Assembly: GCA_023426765.1 (NCBI GenBank)
Contig: JAEZBW010000262.1
Location: 1 to 21,145 of the forward strand
Origin: Bacillota bacterium
GTDB lineage: Bacteria; Bacillota; Clostridia; DSM-8532
Length of the DNA stretch: 21,145 bases
Reading direction: 5' to 3'
Shown here: positions 7,486 to 13,881 of the stretch, piece by piece
How the letters are laid out: each line of letters starts with the position of its first letter
Position numbering within the stretch: the first letter of the stretch is position 1
Translations under genes and position numbers: made by a program
The notes under the pieces: generated by a model
The model's input: the letters and a program-made list of their open reading frames with translations, nothing else
Database searches by the model: none
Told to the model about the DNA's origin: nothing

Positions 7486-8066
7486 GCGCGCTTGCCGGCG
7501 TCTTCGTCCATCCCCGGGGCATCTGCGAATCCGACGCCGTGGGCGAAGGCTCGCGCATCTGGGCCTTTGCCCACGTGCTGCCCGGAGCCGTCATCGGGCG
7601 CGAGGCCAACATCTGCGATTACGTCTTCATCGAGGGCGGCGTGGTCCTCGGGGACCGGGTCACGGTCAAGTGCCACGTGGCCCTGTGGGACGGCGTGCGC
7701 GTGGCGGACGACGTGTTCATCGGGCCGTCCGCCGTATTCGCCAACGATCGCCATCCTCGCAGCAAACGCTACGTGCCGGCCCAGGTCACGACCCTGGGGC
7801 GCGGCTGCTCCATCGGGGCCGGGGCGGTGCTGACGCCGGGCGTCGCCGTCGGGGAATGGGCCATGGTCGGGGCCGGCGCGGTGGTGACCCGCGACGTGGC
7901 CCCGTTCACGTTGGTGATGGGCAATCCGGCCCGGCCGGCCGGGCTGGTGTGCCGCTGCGGCGGCCGCCTGGATCCGGTCGGCGAGGGCTATCGCTGCCGC
8001 CTGGGCGACTGGACGGGCCGGGCGCCCTCGGCCGACATGGTTTGCCGCGCCCTGGAGTCGGCATGA
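7482..8066 (+). CDS. WbpD/FdtC-like sugar-nucleotide N-acetyltransferase
   Basis: A 194-residue left-handed beta-helix protein. VFVHPRGICESDAVGEG starts the helix, followed by WAFAHVLPGAVIGREANICDYVFIEGG, the loop VFANDRHPRSKRYVP, and the cap SIGAGAVLTPGVAVGEWAMVGAGAVVTRDVAPFTLVMGNPARPAG. This arrangement matches acetyltransferases acting on 3-amino sugars bound to UDP or dTDP (WbpD, WlbB, FdtC, QdtC). Residues about 150-172 carry a C-R-C then C remnant of the zinc ribbon often seen after the helix in WbpD-type proteins, here missing its last cysteine. The GTG start at 7482 overlaps the upstream stop and has AGGAG at 7469-7473. The gene in turn overlaps the next start by 4 bp. A second, fuller WbpD-like domain is encoded at 17845, so the two probably act on different sugars. 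Confidence 0.87.
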   Translation: MSALAGVFVHPRGICESDAVGEGSRIWAFAHVLPGAVIGREANICDYVFIEGGVVLGDRVTVKCHVALWDGVRVADDVFIGPSAVFANDRHPRSKRYVPAQVTTLGRGCSIGAGAVLTPGVAVGEWAMVGAGAVVTRDVAPFTLVMGNPARPAGLVCRCGGRLDPVGEGYRCRLGDWTGRAPSADMVCRALESA

Positions 8067-9142
8067 CCGCGCCGCGCCGCCGGGGAGGTCTGCCGCGTCT
8101 GGCCGTGGTGGTGCCGGTCTACGGCAACGAAGGGAGCCTGCCGGAGCTTTACCGGCGTATCGTGGCCGCCGTGGAGGGCCTTGGCTTCGAGCTCGTGCTC
8201 CAGTTCGTCAACGACCGTTCCCCGGACAATTCCCAGCCGGTGCTCGAAGCCCTGGCCGCCGCCGATCCCCGGGTTTGCGTCCTGCTGCTCTCGCGCAACC
8301 ATGGCTCGTTCACGGCCATCACCGCCGGCCTAGCCCAGACCGCCGACTGCGACGCCGCCGTGATCCTCTCAGCCGATCTGCAAGACCCGCCGGAGATGAT
8401 CCCGGCCATGGCCGCCCAGTGGCGGGCCGGCAAGAAGGTCGTGCTGTGCTCCCGTCGGACCCGCCAGGACCCGGGCATGACCAAATTCCTGGCCCAGGCC
8501 TTCCACTGGCTGTACCGCAAGGCCGTCATGCCCGAGATGCCGCCCGGCGGCTTTGATTTCTGCCTCATCGACCGGTGCGTGACCCAGGTCATTTTGCAGT
8601 CCTCGGAAAAGAAAACGAGCCTCATCGGCTTGATCATCTGGGCCGGCTTTGACCGGGCCGTGCTGGAATACGACCGGGCCGAGCGGGTCCATGGCCGATC
8701 CATGTGGACCTTTGCCAAGAAGCTGTCCTACGCCTTCCATTCCATGGTGGCCTTTTCGTCGTTTCCGCTGCGCGTGTTCGTGTTGCTGGGGCTGGCGATG
8801 TCGCTTTTAAGCGCCTGCGGCATCATCTACGCCGTGGTGGCCACCCTGGCCGGCGTCATCACCATTCAGGGCTGGGCTTCGGTCATCGTGCTGGAACTCA
8901 TCATCGTGGCCGCCCTTTTCCTCGGATTCGGCATCCTTGGCGGCTACTTATGGAACAACCTGGAACAAACCAGGACGCGCCCCCTGTTTATTGTGGAAAA
9001 GGTCGTCGGCGGCCAAAACGGCCCCCAGGCCGGCCGGGAGGCGTCTGACCAGCGGCCGGCCGCCGGTCGGAAGCCGCGCCTGCGACGCGCGTCCAGCTTC
9101 CATCGGCCGCGTAGGCCCGCTGGCCGACGGCGGTTTTTTTGA
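8063..9142 (+). CDS. GtrB/DPM1-like GT2 glycosyltransferase with two C-terminal membrane helices
   Basis: A 359-residue protein. The GT-A domain opens LAVVVPVYGNEGSLPELYRRI, then FVNDRSPDNS, LSRNHGSFTAITAGL, and SADLQDPPEMIPAM near 103, the metal-binding motif of polyprenyl-phosphate glycosyltransferases (GtrB, ArnC, DPM1). QTRTRPLFIVEKV near 305 is the usual end of the family, after two membrane helices at about 235-265 and 275-300. Such enzymes load a sugar onto undecaprenyl phosphate at the inner face of the membrane, usually for flipping and periplasmic transfer by a GT-C enzyme; the polytopic gene at 10731 is a candidate for the latter. GGAG at 8054-8057 and the ATGA overlap with the previous stop fix the start. 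The last 44 residues are an extra Arg- and Pro-rich tail not typical of the family. Confidence 0.9.
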   Translation: MTAPRRRGGLPRLAVVVPVYGNEGSLPELYRRIVAAVEGLGFELVLQFVNDRSPDNSQPVLEALAAADPRVCVLLLSRNHGSFTAITAGLAQTADCDAAVILSADLQDPPEMIPAMAAQWRAGKKVVLCSRRTRQDPGMTKFLAQAFHWLYRKAVMPEMPPGGFDFCLIDRCVTQVILQSSEKKTSLIGLIIWAGFDRAVLEYDRAERVHGRSMWTFAKKLSYAFHSMVAFSSFPLRVFVLLGLAMSLLSACGIIYAVVATLAGVITIQGWASVIVLELIIVAALFLGFGILGGYLWNNLEQTRTRPLFIVEKVVGGQNGPQAGREASDQRPAAGRKPRLRRASSFHRPRRPAGRRRFF

Positions 9143-9247
9143 CCTCCCCGCCGCCCTAAGCGCCGCCGTCGCCGGCCGGGCGGACCGTTTCCCGCGTTCG
9201 CGCCTGCCCGAACGCGTTCACCTCAGCGATAAGCCCCGGGTAACACC

Positions 9248-10717
9248 ATGAAAATACTTTTGCTCAATGTCCCCGACGCCCACGTCGGCAAGACCACGGA
9301 CGATTGGGATCTTGAGGCCACCGACATCGGCGTGTTCCCGCCCATGGGCATCCTCTATCTCGCCGGAGCCTTGCAGGCCGGGGGAAAACACGAGGTCGCG
9401 CTCATCGACTGCATTCTCGACCGCCTCGATCCCGAGGAGGCGGCGGCCCGGGCGGCGGCCCTTGAGCCCGATGTGGTGGGCCTGACCGTCTACACCCCGA
9501 CCCTCTACGACGCCCTCATCCTGACCCGGCGGCTGCGCGAGCGCCTGCCCAAGGCCCGCATCGTCTGGGGCGGCCCCCATGTTTCGCTCTATCCCAACGA
9601 GTCCATGGCCCAGCCCGAGGTGGACTATCTGGTGCTGGGCGAGGCCGAGGAATCCTTTCCGGCCTTTCTCGACGCCCTGGAGCACGGCCAACCCTTCGAC
9701 AACATCCCGGGCATCGTCTGGCGCGAGGGCGCGACCGTGCGCCGCTCGGGCGAACCCGGCTACGTCCGCGACATCGACGCCATTCCCTTCCCGGCCTTCG
9801 ACCTGCTGCCCTTCAAACGCTATTTCAGCGCCATCGGCACCGGCATGCCCGTGGGCACCATCTGTTCCTCCCGGGGTTGCCCCTTCCACTGCACCTTTTG
9901 CTGCAAGCCCTACTCCACCTACCGTTCGCGTTCGGTGGACAACATCCTGGACGAGATCGCGGCCTATTACGCCCAGGGCATCCGGGAGTTCTTTTTCTTC
10001 GACGACCTGTTCAACGCCTCGGCCAAGCGGGTGTCGGCCATCGCCCAGGGCATTCTCGACCGGGGCTTTGCCATTGTCTGGTCGTTTCGCGGCCGGGTGG
10101 ACGCCGTCAACGAGGACATGCTGCGCCTGGCCAGGCGGTCGGGCTGCCGCCAGGCGCTTTTCGGCGTGGAGGACGCCACCGACGAGGGACTGCGGCGCAT
10201 CAACAAGAAGATCACCGTGGAACAGGTGCGCCGGGCCGTGCGCCTGTGCCGCAAATGCGGCATCCTCACCAGCACCAACTGGATCATCGGCTTTCCGCAC
10301 CACAAAACCCGGGAAGACGTCCTGCACCTGATCGACACGGCCGTGTCCATTGATTCCGATTTCGCCCAGTTCAACATCATGATCGCCTACGACGGCACGG
10401 CGATCTTCCAGGAAGGCGTGGCCAAGGGCCTTTTTTCGGCCGACGTCTGGCGCGGCCACGCCGCCGCGCCGGTGCCCAACTTCGTTGAACCCATCTGGGA
10501 GGAACATCTCTCCAGGGCCGAGCTGTCGCAGCTGCTCAAGCAGTGCTATCGGCGGTTTTATTTCCGTCCCTTGTCCATCCTGCGAAAGCTCCTGCGGGTG
10601 CGCCGATTCGGCGAGCTGGCCCTGTTCGCCAAGGGCGCGCTGACCCTTCTGGGCATCAAGGGCTACCATCGCAAGACCCATCAGGAAGGGCAAAGCCGCT
10701 TCGTCGATCCCGCCTGA
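9248..10717 (+). CDS. B12-binding-domain radical SAM enzyme
   Basis: A 489-residue protein. Residues 1-140 form a cobalamin-binding-type Rossmann domain (FPPMGILYLAGALQAGG, DVVGLTVYTPTLYDALILT, RIVWGGPHVSLYP) without the DxHxxG His ligand, as is common in the radical SAM-B12 group. The iron-sulfur motif CPFHCTFC lies at residues 211-218 (Cys211, 215, 218, CX3CX2C). FFFFDDLFN and FGVEDATDEGLRRINKKIT follow, both typical of the Elp3-like radical SAM barrel. The C-terminal 80 residues are basic and hydrophobic (RFYFRPLSILRKLLRVRRFG) and may sit on the membrane. Related enzymes methylate or rearrange unactivated carbons on lipids, sugars and antibiotics. In this cluster the likeliest role is modification of a polyprenyl-linked sugar or lipid. 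The ATG at 9248 has no strong ribosome site. It follows the GT2 gene by 105 bp and precedes a membrane-protein gene by 13 bp. Confidence 0.9.
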   Translation: MKILLLNVPDAHVGKTTDDWDLEATDIGVFPPMGILYLAGALQAGGKHEVALIDCILDRLDPEEAAARAAALEPDVVGLTVYTPTLYDALILTRRLRERLPKARIVWGGPHVSLYPNESMAQPEVDYLVLGEAEESFPAFLDALEHGQPFDNIPGIVWREGATVRRSGEPGYVRDIDAIPFPAFDLLPFKRYFSAIGTGMPVGTICSSRGCPFHCTFCCKPYSTYRSRSVDNILDEIAAYYAQGIREFFFFDDLFNASAKRVSAIAQGILDRGFAIVWSFRGRVDAVNEDMLRLARRSGCRQALFGVEDATDEGLRRINKKITVEQVRRAVRLCRKCGILTSTNWIIGFPHHKTREDVLHLIDTAVSIDSDFAQFNIMIAYDGTAIFQEGVAKGLFSADVWRGHAAAPVPNFVEPIWEEHLSRAELSQLLKQCYRRFYFRPLSILRKLLRVRRFGELALFAKGALTLLGIKGYHRKTHQEGQSRFVDPA

Positions 10718-10730
10718 CGACGCGTACGCC

Positions 10731-12242
10731 ATGCCAAAACGCCTGCTCGCCCGTCTCGCCGCCGTGCTGCTCGCCTTTGCGCCGGCCCTTGTCGCCATGG
10801 GGCTCGTGGCGCACTATTTCCGCGCCGACCTGACGGCCTTTTGTCCGGCCTACGACGTGGATCAGTACATGTACGTCGTCGAAGCGCGGACGTTTGCGGC
10901 GGCCGGGTTTTCCGGCGGCTATTACGGCAGCGGCGGCCAGACCGCCAAGTTGCTGCGCTTTGGCCCTCACGGAGCGGTCCATCCGCTGGTCTATGGCGGC
11001 ATGGCCAAACTTTTGGGCGGCTGGAGCGACTGGCTGGTTCCGGTCCTGAACATGGCCTTTGTCACCCTGGCCTTGCTGTGCCTGGGCCGCAAGCTGTCCC
11101 TGGGCCGCCTGGCCTGTCTGACGGCATTTTTCTGTCTGTTCTCCCAGACGCTGCTGTATCTGCCCCTGTCCTATCAGGAGGCGTTCCAATACGCCGTGGC
11201 CTTGCTGCTGGCCCTTGGCCTCGGCGGCTATCTGCGCCGGGCCGCCGACGGCGTCGCCAGCGGCCGGGACATGGCCTGGGCCCTGGGCCTGGTCTTTCTC
11301 GCGGGACTCGCGCGCCCGACCTGGGCCGTGCTGTTTCCGGCCCTGCTGTGGGCCCGGGCCAGGCCGGGCTGGCCCGGACTGGCCTGGGCCCTGGTCACTG
11401 GCGGCGGATTGCTGGCGGCCACGTACGGGGCGTTTTCCCTGTTCGCTTCGCCGTGGCACATCGCCAGCGGCCCGGGCATGCTCCAGGCCTTGGCGCGCCT
11501 GGATTTCGGACCGCTGCTGCACCAGGCCGGCGGCAATCTGGCCAGCCTGCTCAATTTTCAGGACAATGCCGTCAACACCCTCAATCTCCTCATCATCGCC
11601 GGAGGAACGGGGCTTTTGGCCACGGTCTCCTGCCTGGGGAAAGCCGGGACGCGCCGGTACGCTCTGGCGGGCTTTCATGTCTGCAACGTCTTCGCGCCTC
11701 TGGCCGTTTACGTCATCGCCTACAACGGCACGGGCTATCAATTGACGCGGCTGCTCTCCGCCCATTTCCTGCTGTCTTTCGCCGTGTTCCTGCTGGTCGC
11801 GCCGGCGGGTTCGGTCCGCTGGGCGGCCGGGCCGATTTTTGCCGCCTGCCTGGGCATGTTGCCCATGTCGCTCAAATCCTTCGTGCTCTTCGTGCGTCCC
11901 GCCTATGACGACTATGCGGGCTTTGCACGCCAGATCGACGTCCTGCGCCGAGACATGGCCCCGGCGCTGCTGCTGTCCAAGGACGCGCCGTCGCCCTGGC
12001 TACGCACCCTGGCCGTTGTCTCGGGGGACGAGACCCTGCCTTCCCTAGCCGTTCCGGATTGCTACGGCGTTCAAGTGTATGCCGCGTCCAGCCTGGACGC
12101 GCCACTTCAAGCCGGCTTCGTGCTGCTGGACGCCAAGGCCCATGCCCTGGCCGCCAAGGCCAACGCCCTGACCCACGTGGCCGACACCGCCCACGGCGTG
12201 TTGTACCGCAACGACGTGGCCTTCGGCTTTGCCGGGAAATGA
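10731..12242 (+). CDS. Polytopic membrane protein, possible GT-C glycosyltransferase
   Basis: A 503-residue hydrophobic protein with about 9-11 membrane helices between residues 5 and 385 and a soluble C-terminal part of about 115 residues. The first helix is followed by a loop with CPAYDVDQYMYVVEARTF. An acidic DxD-like pair (DVD) in the first extracytoplasmic loop is the hallmark of GT-C polyprenyl-phosphate-sugar transferases, although overall similarity is not strong enough to be certain. Later loops contain SYQEAFQYAVALL and FARPTW-like LARPTWAVLFP. With the GtrB-type GT2 upstream, it could take the lipid-linked sugar after flipping and add it to a glycan in the periplasm. The start is 13 bp after the radical SAM stop. 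Alternative: a flippase or an unrelated transporter-like protein. Confidence 0.8.
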   Translation: MPKRLLARLAAVLLAFAPALVAMGLVAHYFRADLTAFCPAYDVDQYMYVVEARTFAAAGFSGGYYGSGGQTAKLLRFGPHGAVHPLVYGGMAKLLGGWSDWLVPVLNMAFVTLALLCLGRKLSLGRLACLTAFFCLFSQTLLYLPLSYQEAFQYAVALLLALGLGGYLRRAADGVASGRDMAWALGLVFLAGLARPTWAVLFPALLWARARPGWPGLAWALVTGGGLLAATYGAFSLFASPWHIASGPGMLQALARLDFGPLLHQAGGNLASLLNFQDNAVNTLNLLIIAGGTGLLATVSCLGKAGTRRYALAGFHVCNVFAPLAVYVIAYNGTGYQLTRLLSAHFLLSFAVFLLVAPAGSVRWAAGPIFAACLGMLPMSLKSFVLFVRPAYDDYAGFARQIDVLRRDMAPALLLSKDAPSPWLRTLAVVSGDETLPSLAVPDCYGVQVYAASSLDAPLQAGFVLLDAKAHALAAKANALTHVADTAHGVLYRNDVAFGFAGK

Positions 12243-12258
12243 GGGACAGGAGGTGCGG

Positions 12259-12795
12259 GTGACGCGGCAAGCCATTTTTCCGCTCGGACTGCTCTTGACG
12301 GGCCTGGTCTTTCTGACCGCCTCGGGGCCGGGATGGCACGAGGCGCGATGTCTGCTGGTCCTGCCCGGCCAAAGCTCGCCGACGGCCAAAAACAGGCTCC
12401 TGGCCTGCTCCAACATCGAACAGACCTTCGAGGCCTTTGACGCCGTGGACACGCCGGCTTCGGAAAGCGGCTGGTCGGTGCTTTCGCCGCGCGGCGACAA
12501 GGCGGTGGTGCGGGTGCGGCTGCGCAAGAGCACGGAGGAGGCCGTTTTCTATCCGCGTTTGCCCGGTCCCGGGGCGGCGGTGGCCGTCAATGAGGCCATG
12601 GGCGACATGCGTCGGGAATTGTTCCGGATGACCAGGACCGAAGCGGGTTGGACGGCCATCGGCGAACAGCAGCGCCTGTGTTTGCGCTGCGTCGAGAACG
12701 GCTGGTCGGACCAAGAATTCGAGGTGACCCTGGACATCGAACTGCAAGGGTCCCAAGCGCAACTTTGGCACAAGGGCAACCTCGTATTGTTTTAG
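12259..12795 (+). CDS. Small exported protein of unknown function
   Basis: A 178-residue protein I do not recognise. Residues 1-22 look like a signal peptide or membrane anchor (IFPLGLLLTGLVFLTASGPGW). The rest is soluble, with a pair of cysteines in LCLRCVEN near 140 and alternating short strands, ending EVTLDIELQGSQAQLWHKGN. The start chosen is GTG at 12259 because AGGAGG sits at 12248-12253, 5 bp upstream; GTG at 12253 and TTG at 12229 are in frame but have poorer spacing or overlap the upstream stop. The 16-bp gap after the membrane-protein gene suggests co-transcription, so it may be a periplasmic or membrane-associated partner in the same glycan step. It is the last gene before the ParA cassette. 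Confidence 0.72.
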   Translation: MTRQAIFPLGLLLTGLVFLTASGPGWHEARCLLVLPGQSSPTAKNRLLACSNIEQTFEAFDAVDTPASESGWSVLSPRGDKAVVRVRLRKSTEEAVFYPRLPGPGAAVAVNEAMGDMRRELFRMTRTEAGWTAIGEQQRLCLRCVENGWSDQEFEVTLDIELQGSQAQLWHKGNLVLF

Positions 12796-12800
12796 AAATT

Positions 12801-12817
12801 GCGGCTCATGGGGCCGC
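12801..12817 (+). terminator. Weak hairpin after the exported-protein gene
   Basis: A 7-bp stem GCGGCTC / GGGCCGC (one G-T wobble) around ATG, 5 bp after the stop. No T tract follows on the + strand. A second small stem TCAGC-TTG-GCTGA lies at 12844-12856 and is followed by TCGTTTCT. Either could mark the transcript end before the ParA cassette. Confidence 0.35.
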
Positions 12818-13013
12818 TTCAAAAAACGGCAGCCCTCGCACGCTCAGCTTGGCTGATCGTTTCTATCGCGCTTGAGCCGACGCCTCACGATTCGCAGCGA
12901 CCGATCCTTTGCCGCCCATCCTCCCCCCAAAGACCTTGAACACGCGGACACGGACTGCCTGAAGGTGCGCCCCAAAGGCACGGCCAACGACAGCAAATAC
13001 CCCAAAAAAAGCC

Positions 13014-13043
13014 TTGTGAATCATGGATTCGCGGTGCTAACAA
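13014..13043 (+). promoter_or_regulatory. Candidate promoter with an operator-like palindrome before parA
   Basis: TTGTGA (13014-13019) and TAACAA (13038-13043) are 18 bp apart and could serve as weak -35 and -10 boxes. The spacer holds a 13-bp perfect palindrome GAATC-ATG-GATTC at 13018-13030, where a repressor would block the polymerase. Self-repression through such a site is usual for partition operons. The rest of the gap 12796-13080 shows nothing gene-like; a frame from 12872 has no ribosome site. Confidence 0.4.
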
Positions 13044-13080
13044 CGGCACGGAGCAGACTCGTAGAGGGAGGCCAAGGCCC

Positions 13081-13866
13081 ATGGGAATCATACTCGCCGT
13101 GTCCAACAACAAGGGGGGAGTCGGGAAGTCCACCACCACGGCCAACCTGGCCCACGCCCTTTCCGCCCGCAAAAAGCGCGTCCTGGTTGTGGACGCCGAC
13201 AGCCAATGCAACCTCACCAGCACGTTTCTCGGCAGTCCCTGGGGCGGCAACAGCCTGCTGGAGCTCCTCGACGGCAACGGCGTCCCGGCGGAAGCCTGCG
13301 TCATCCCGGCCCCTGACTACGAACGGCTCCACGTGCTGCCCAACAAGACCGACAGCGCCGCCCTGGAACCGGCCCTGGCCCGCCGCGAGGACTACGGCTG
13401 GTACATGCTGCGCGACCGGCTGCGAAACCACGCCGTCAAGACGTTCGACTTCACGCTGATCGACTGCCCGCCCAACCTCGGTCTGTTCTCCATCCAGGCC
13501 ATGATCGCCGCCGATTTCATCCTTGTGCCTGTCGAGGCCGGCAGCCGCTACGCCATGGACGGCCTGGACCGCACCATCGAAACCATCGGCGGCATCGCCC
13601 AGGCCGACCCGGACAATCCGTCCGGCCGTTTCTTGCGCCTTTTGATCAACAAGGCCGACCGCCGCACCGCCGTCAGCAAGGTGACTATCGAACAGATCCA
13701 GCAGAGCTACCCCGGGAAGGTGTTCTCCACCATCATCCCGGTCAATACCGACATTCAGCAGTCGGAAATGCTCAGCAAGACCGTTTTGCGCCACGCCTCG
13801 AAAAGCCCCGGCGCCCAGGCCTATCGGTCCCTGGCCACGGAACTGTTGGGCATCCTGTCGCAATAA
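13081..13866 (+). CDS. parA: ParA/Soj-type partition ATPase
   Basis: A 261-residue ATPase of the ParA/MinD group. It has the deviant Walker A KGGVGKST at residues 11-18 (with both the signature lysine and the P-loop lysine), the VLVVDADSQCNLT A' segment at 34-46, and the Walker B-like FTLIDCPPNLGLFS at 124-137, followed by PVEAGSRYAMDGLDRTIE. There is no N-terminal helix-turn-helix, so it resembles the short chromosomal/plasmid Soj form rather than P1 ParA, and it could bind DNA non-specifically as a moving matrix. GGGAGG at 13066-13071 supports the ATG. The following gene starts 15 bp after the stop and should be its partner. In this family the ATPase positions a cargo (plasmid, island, or a protein complex) through a DNA-bound adaptor. 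No canonical ParB is visible. Confidence 0.93.
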   Translation: MGIILAVSNNKGGVGKSTTTANLAHALSARKKRVLVVDADSQCNLTSTFLGSPWGGNSLLELLDGNGVPAEACVIPAPDYERLHVLPNKTDSAALEPALARREDYGWYMLRDRLRNHAVKTFDFTLIDCPPNLGLFSIQAMIAADFILVPVEAGSRYAMDGLDRTIETIGGIAQADPDNPSGRFLRLLINKADRRTAVSKVTIEQIQQSYPGKVFSTIIPVNTDIQQSEMLSKTVLRHASKSPGAQAYRSLATELLGILSQ

Positions 13867-13881
13867 CAACGGGAGCAGGCC

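Noticed and set aside
9218..10798. A 526-codon minus-strand frame
   Set aside because: It mirrors the radical SAM gene exactly; the iron-sulfur and B12 motifs are on the + strand.
12872..13459. A 195-codon + frame running from the intergenic gap into parA
   Set aside because: No ribosome site, and most of it overlaps parA out of frame with repetitive Pro/Thr/Ser/Arg translation.
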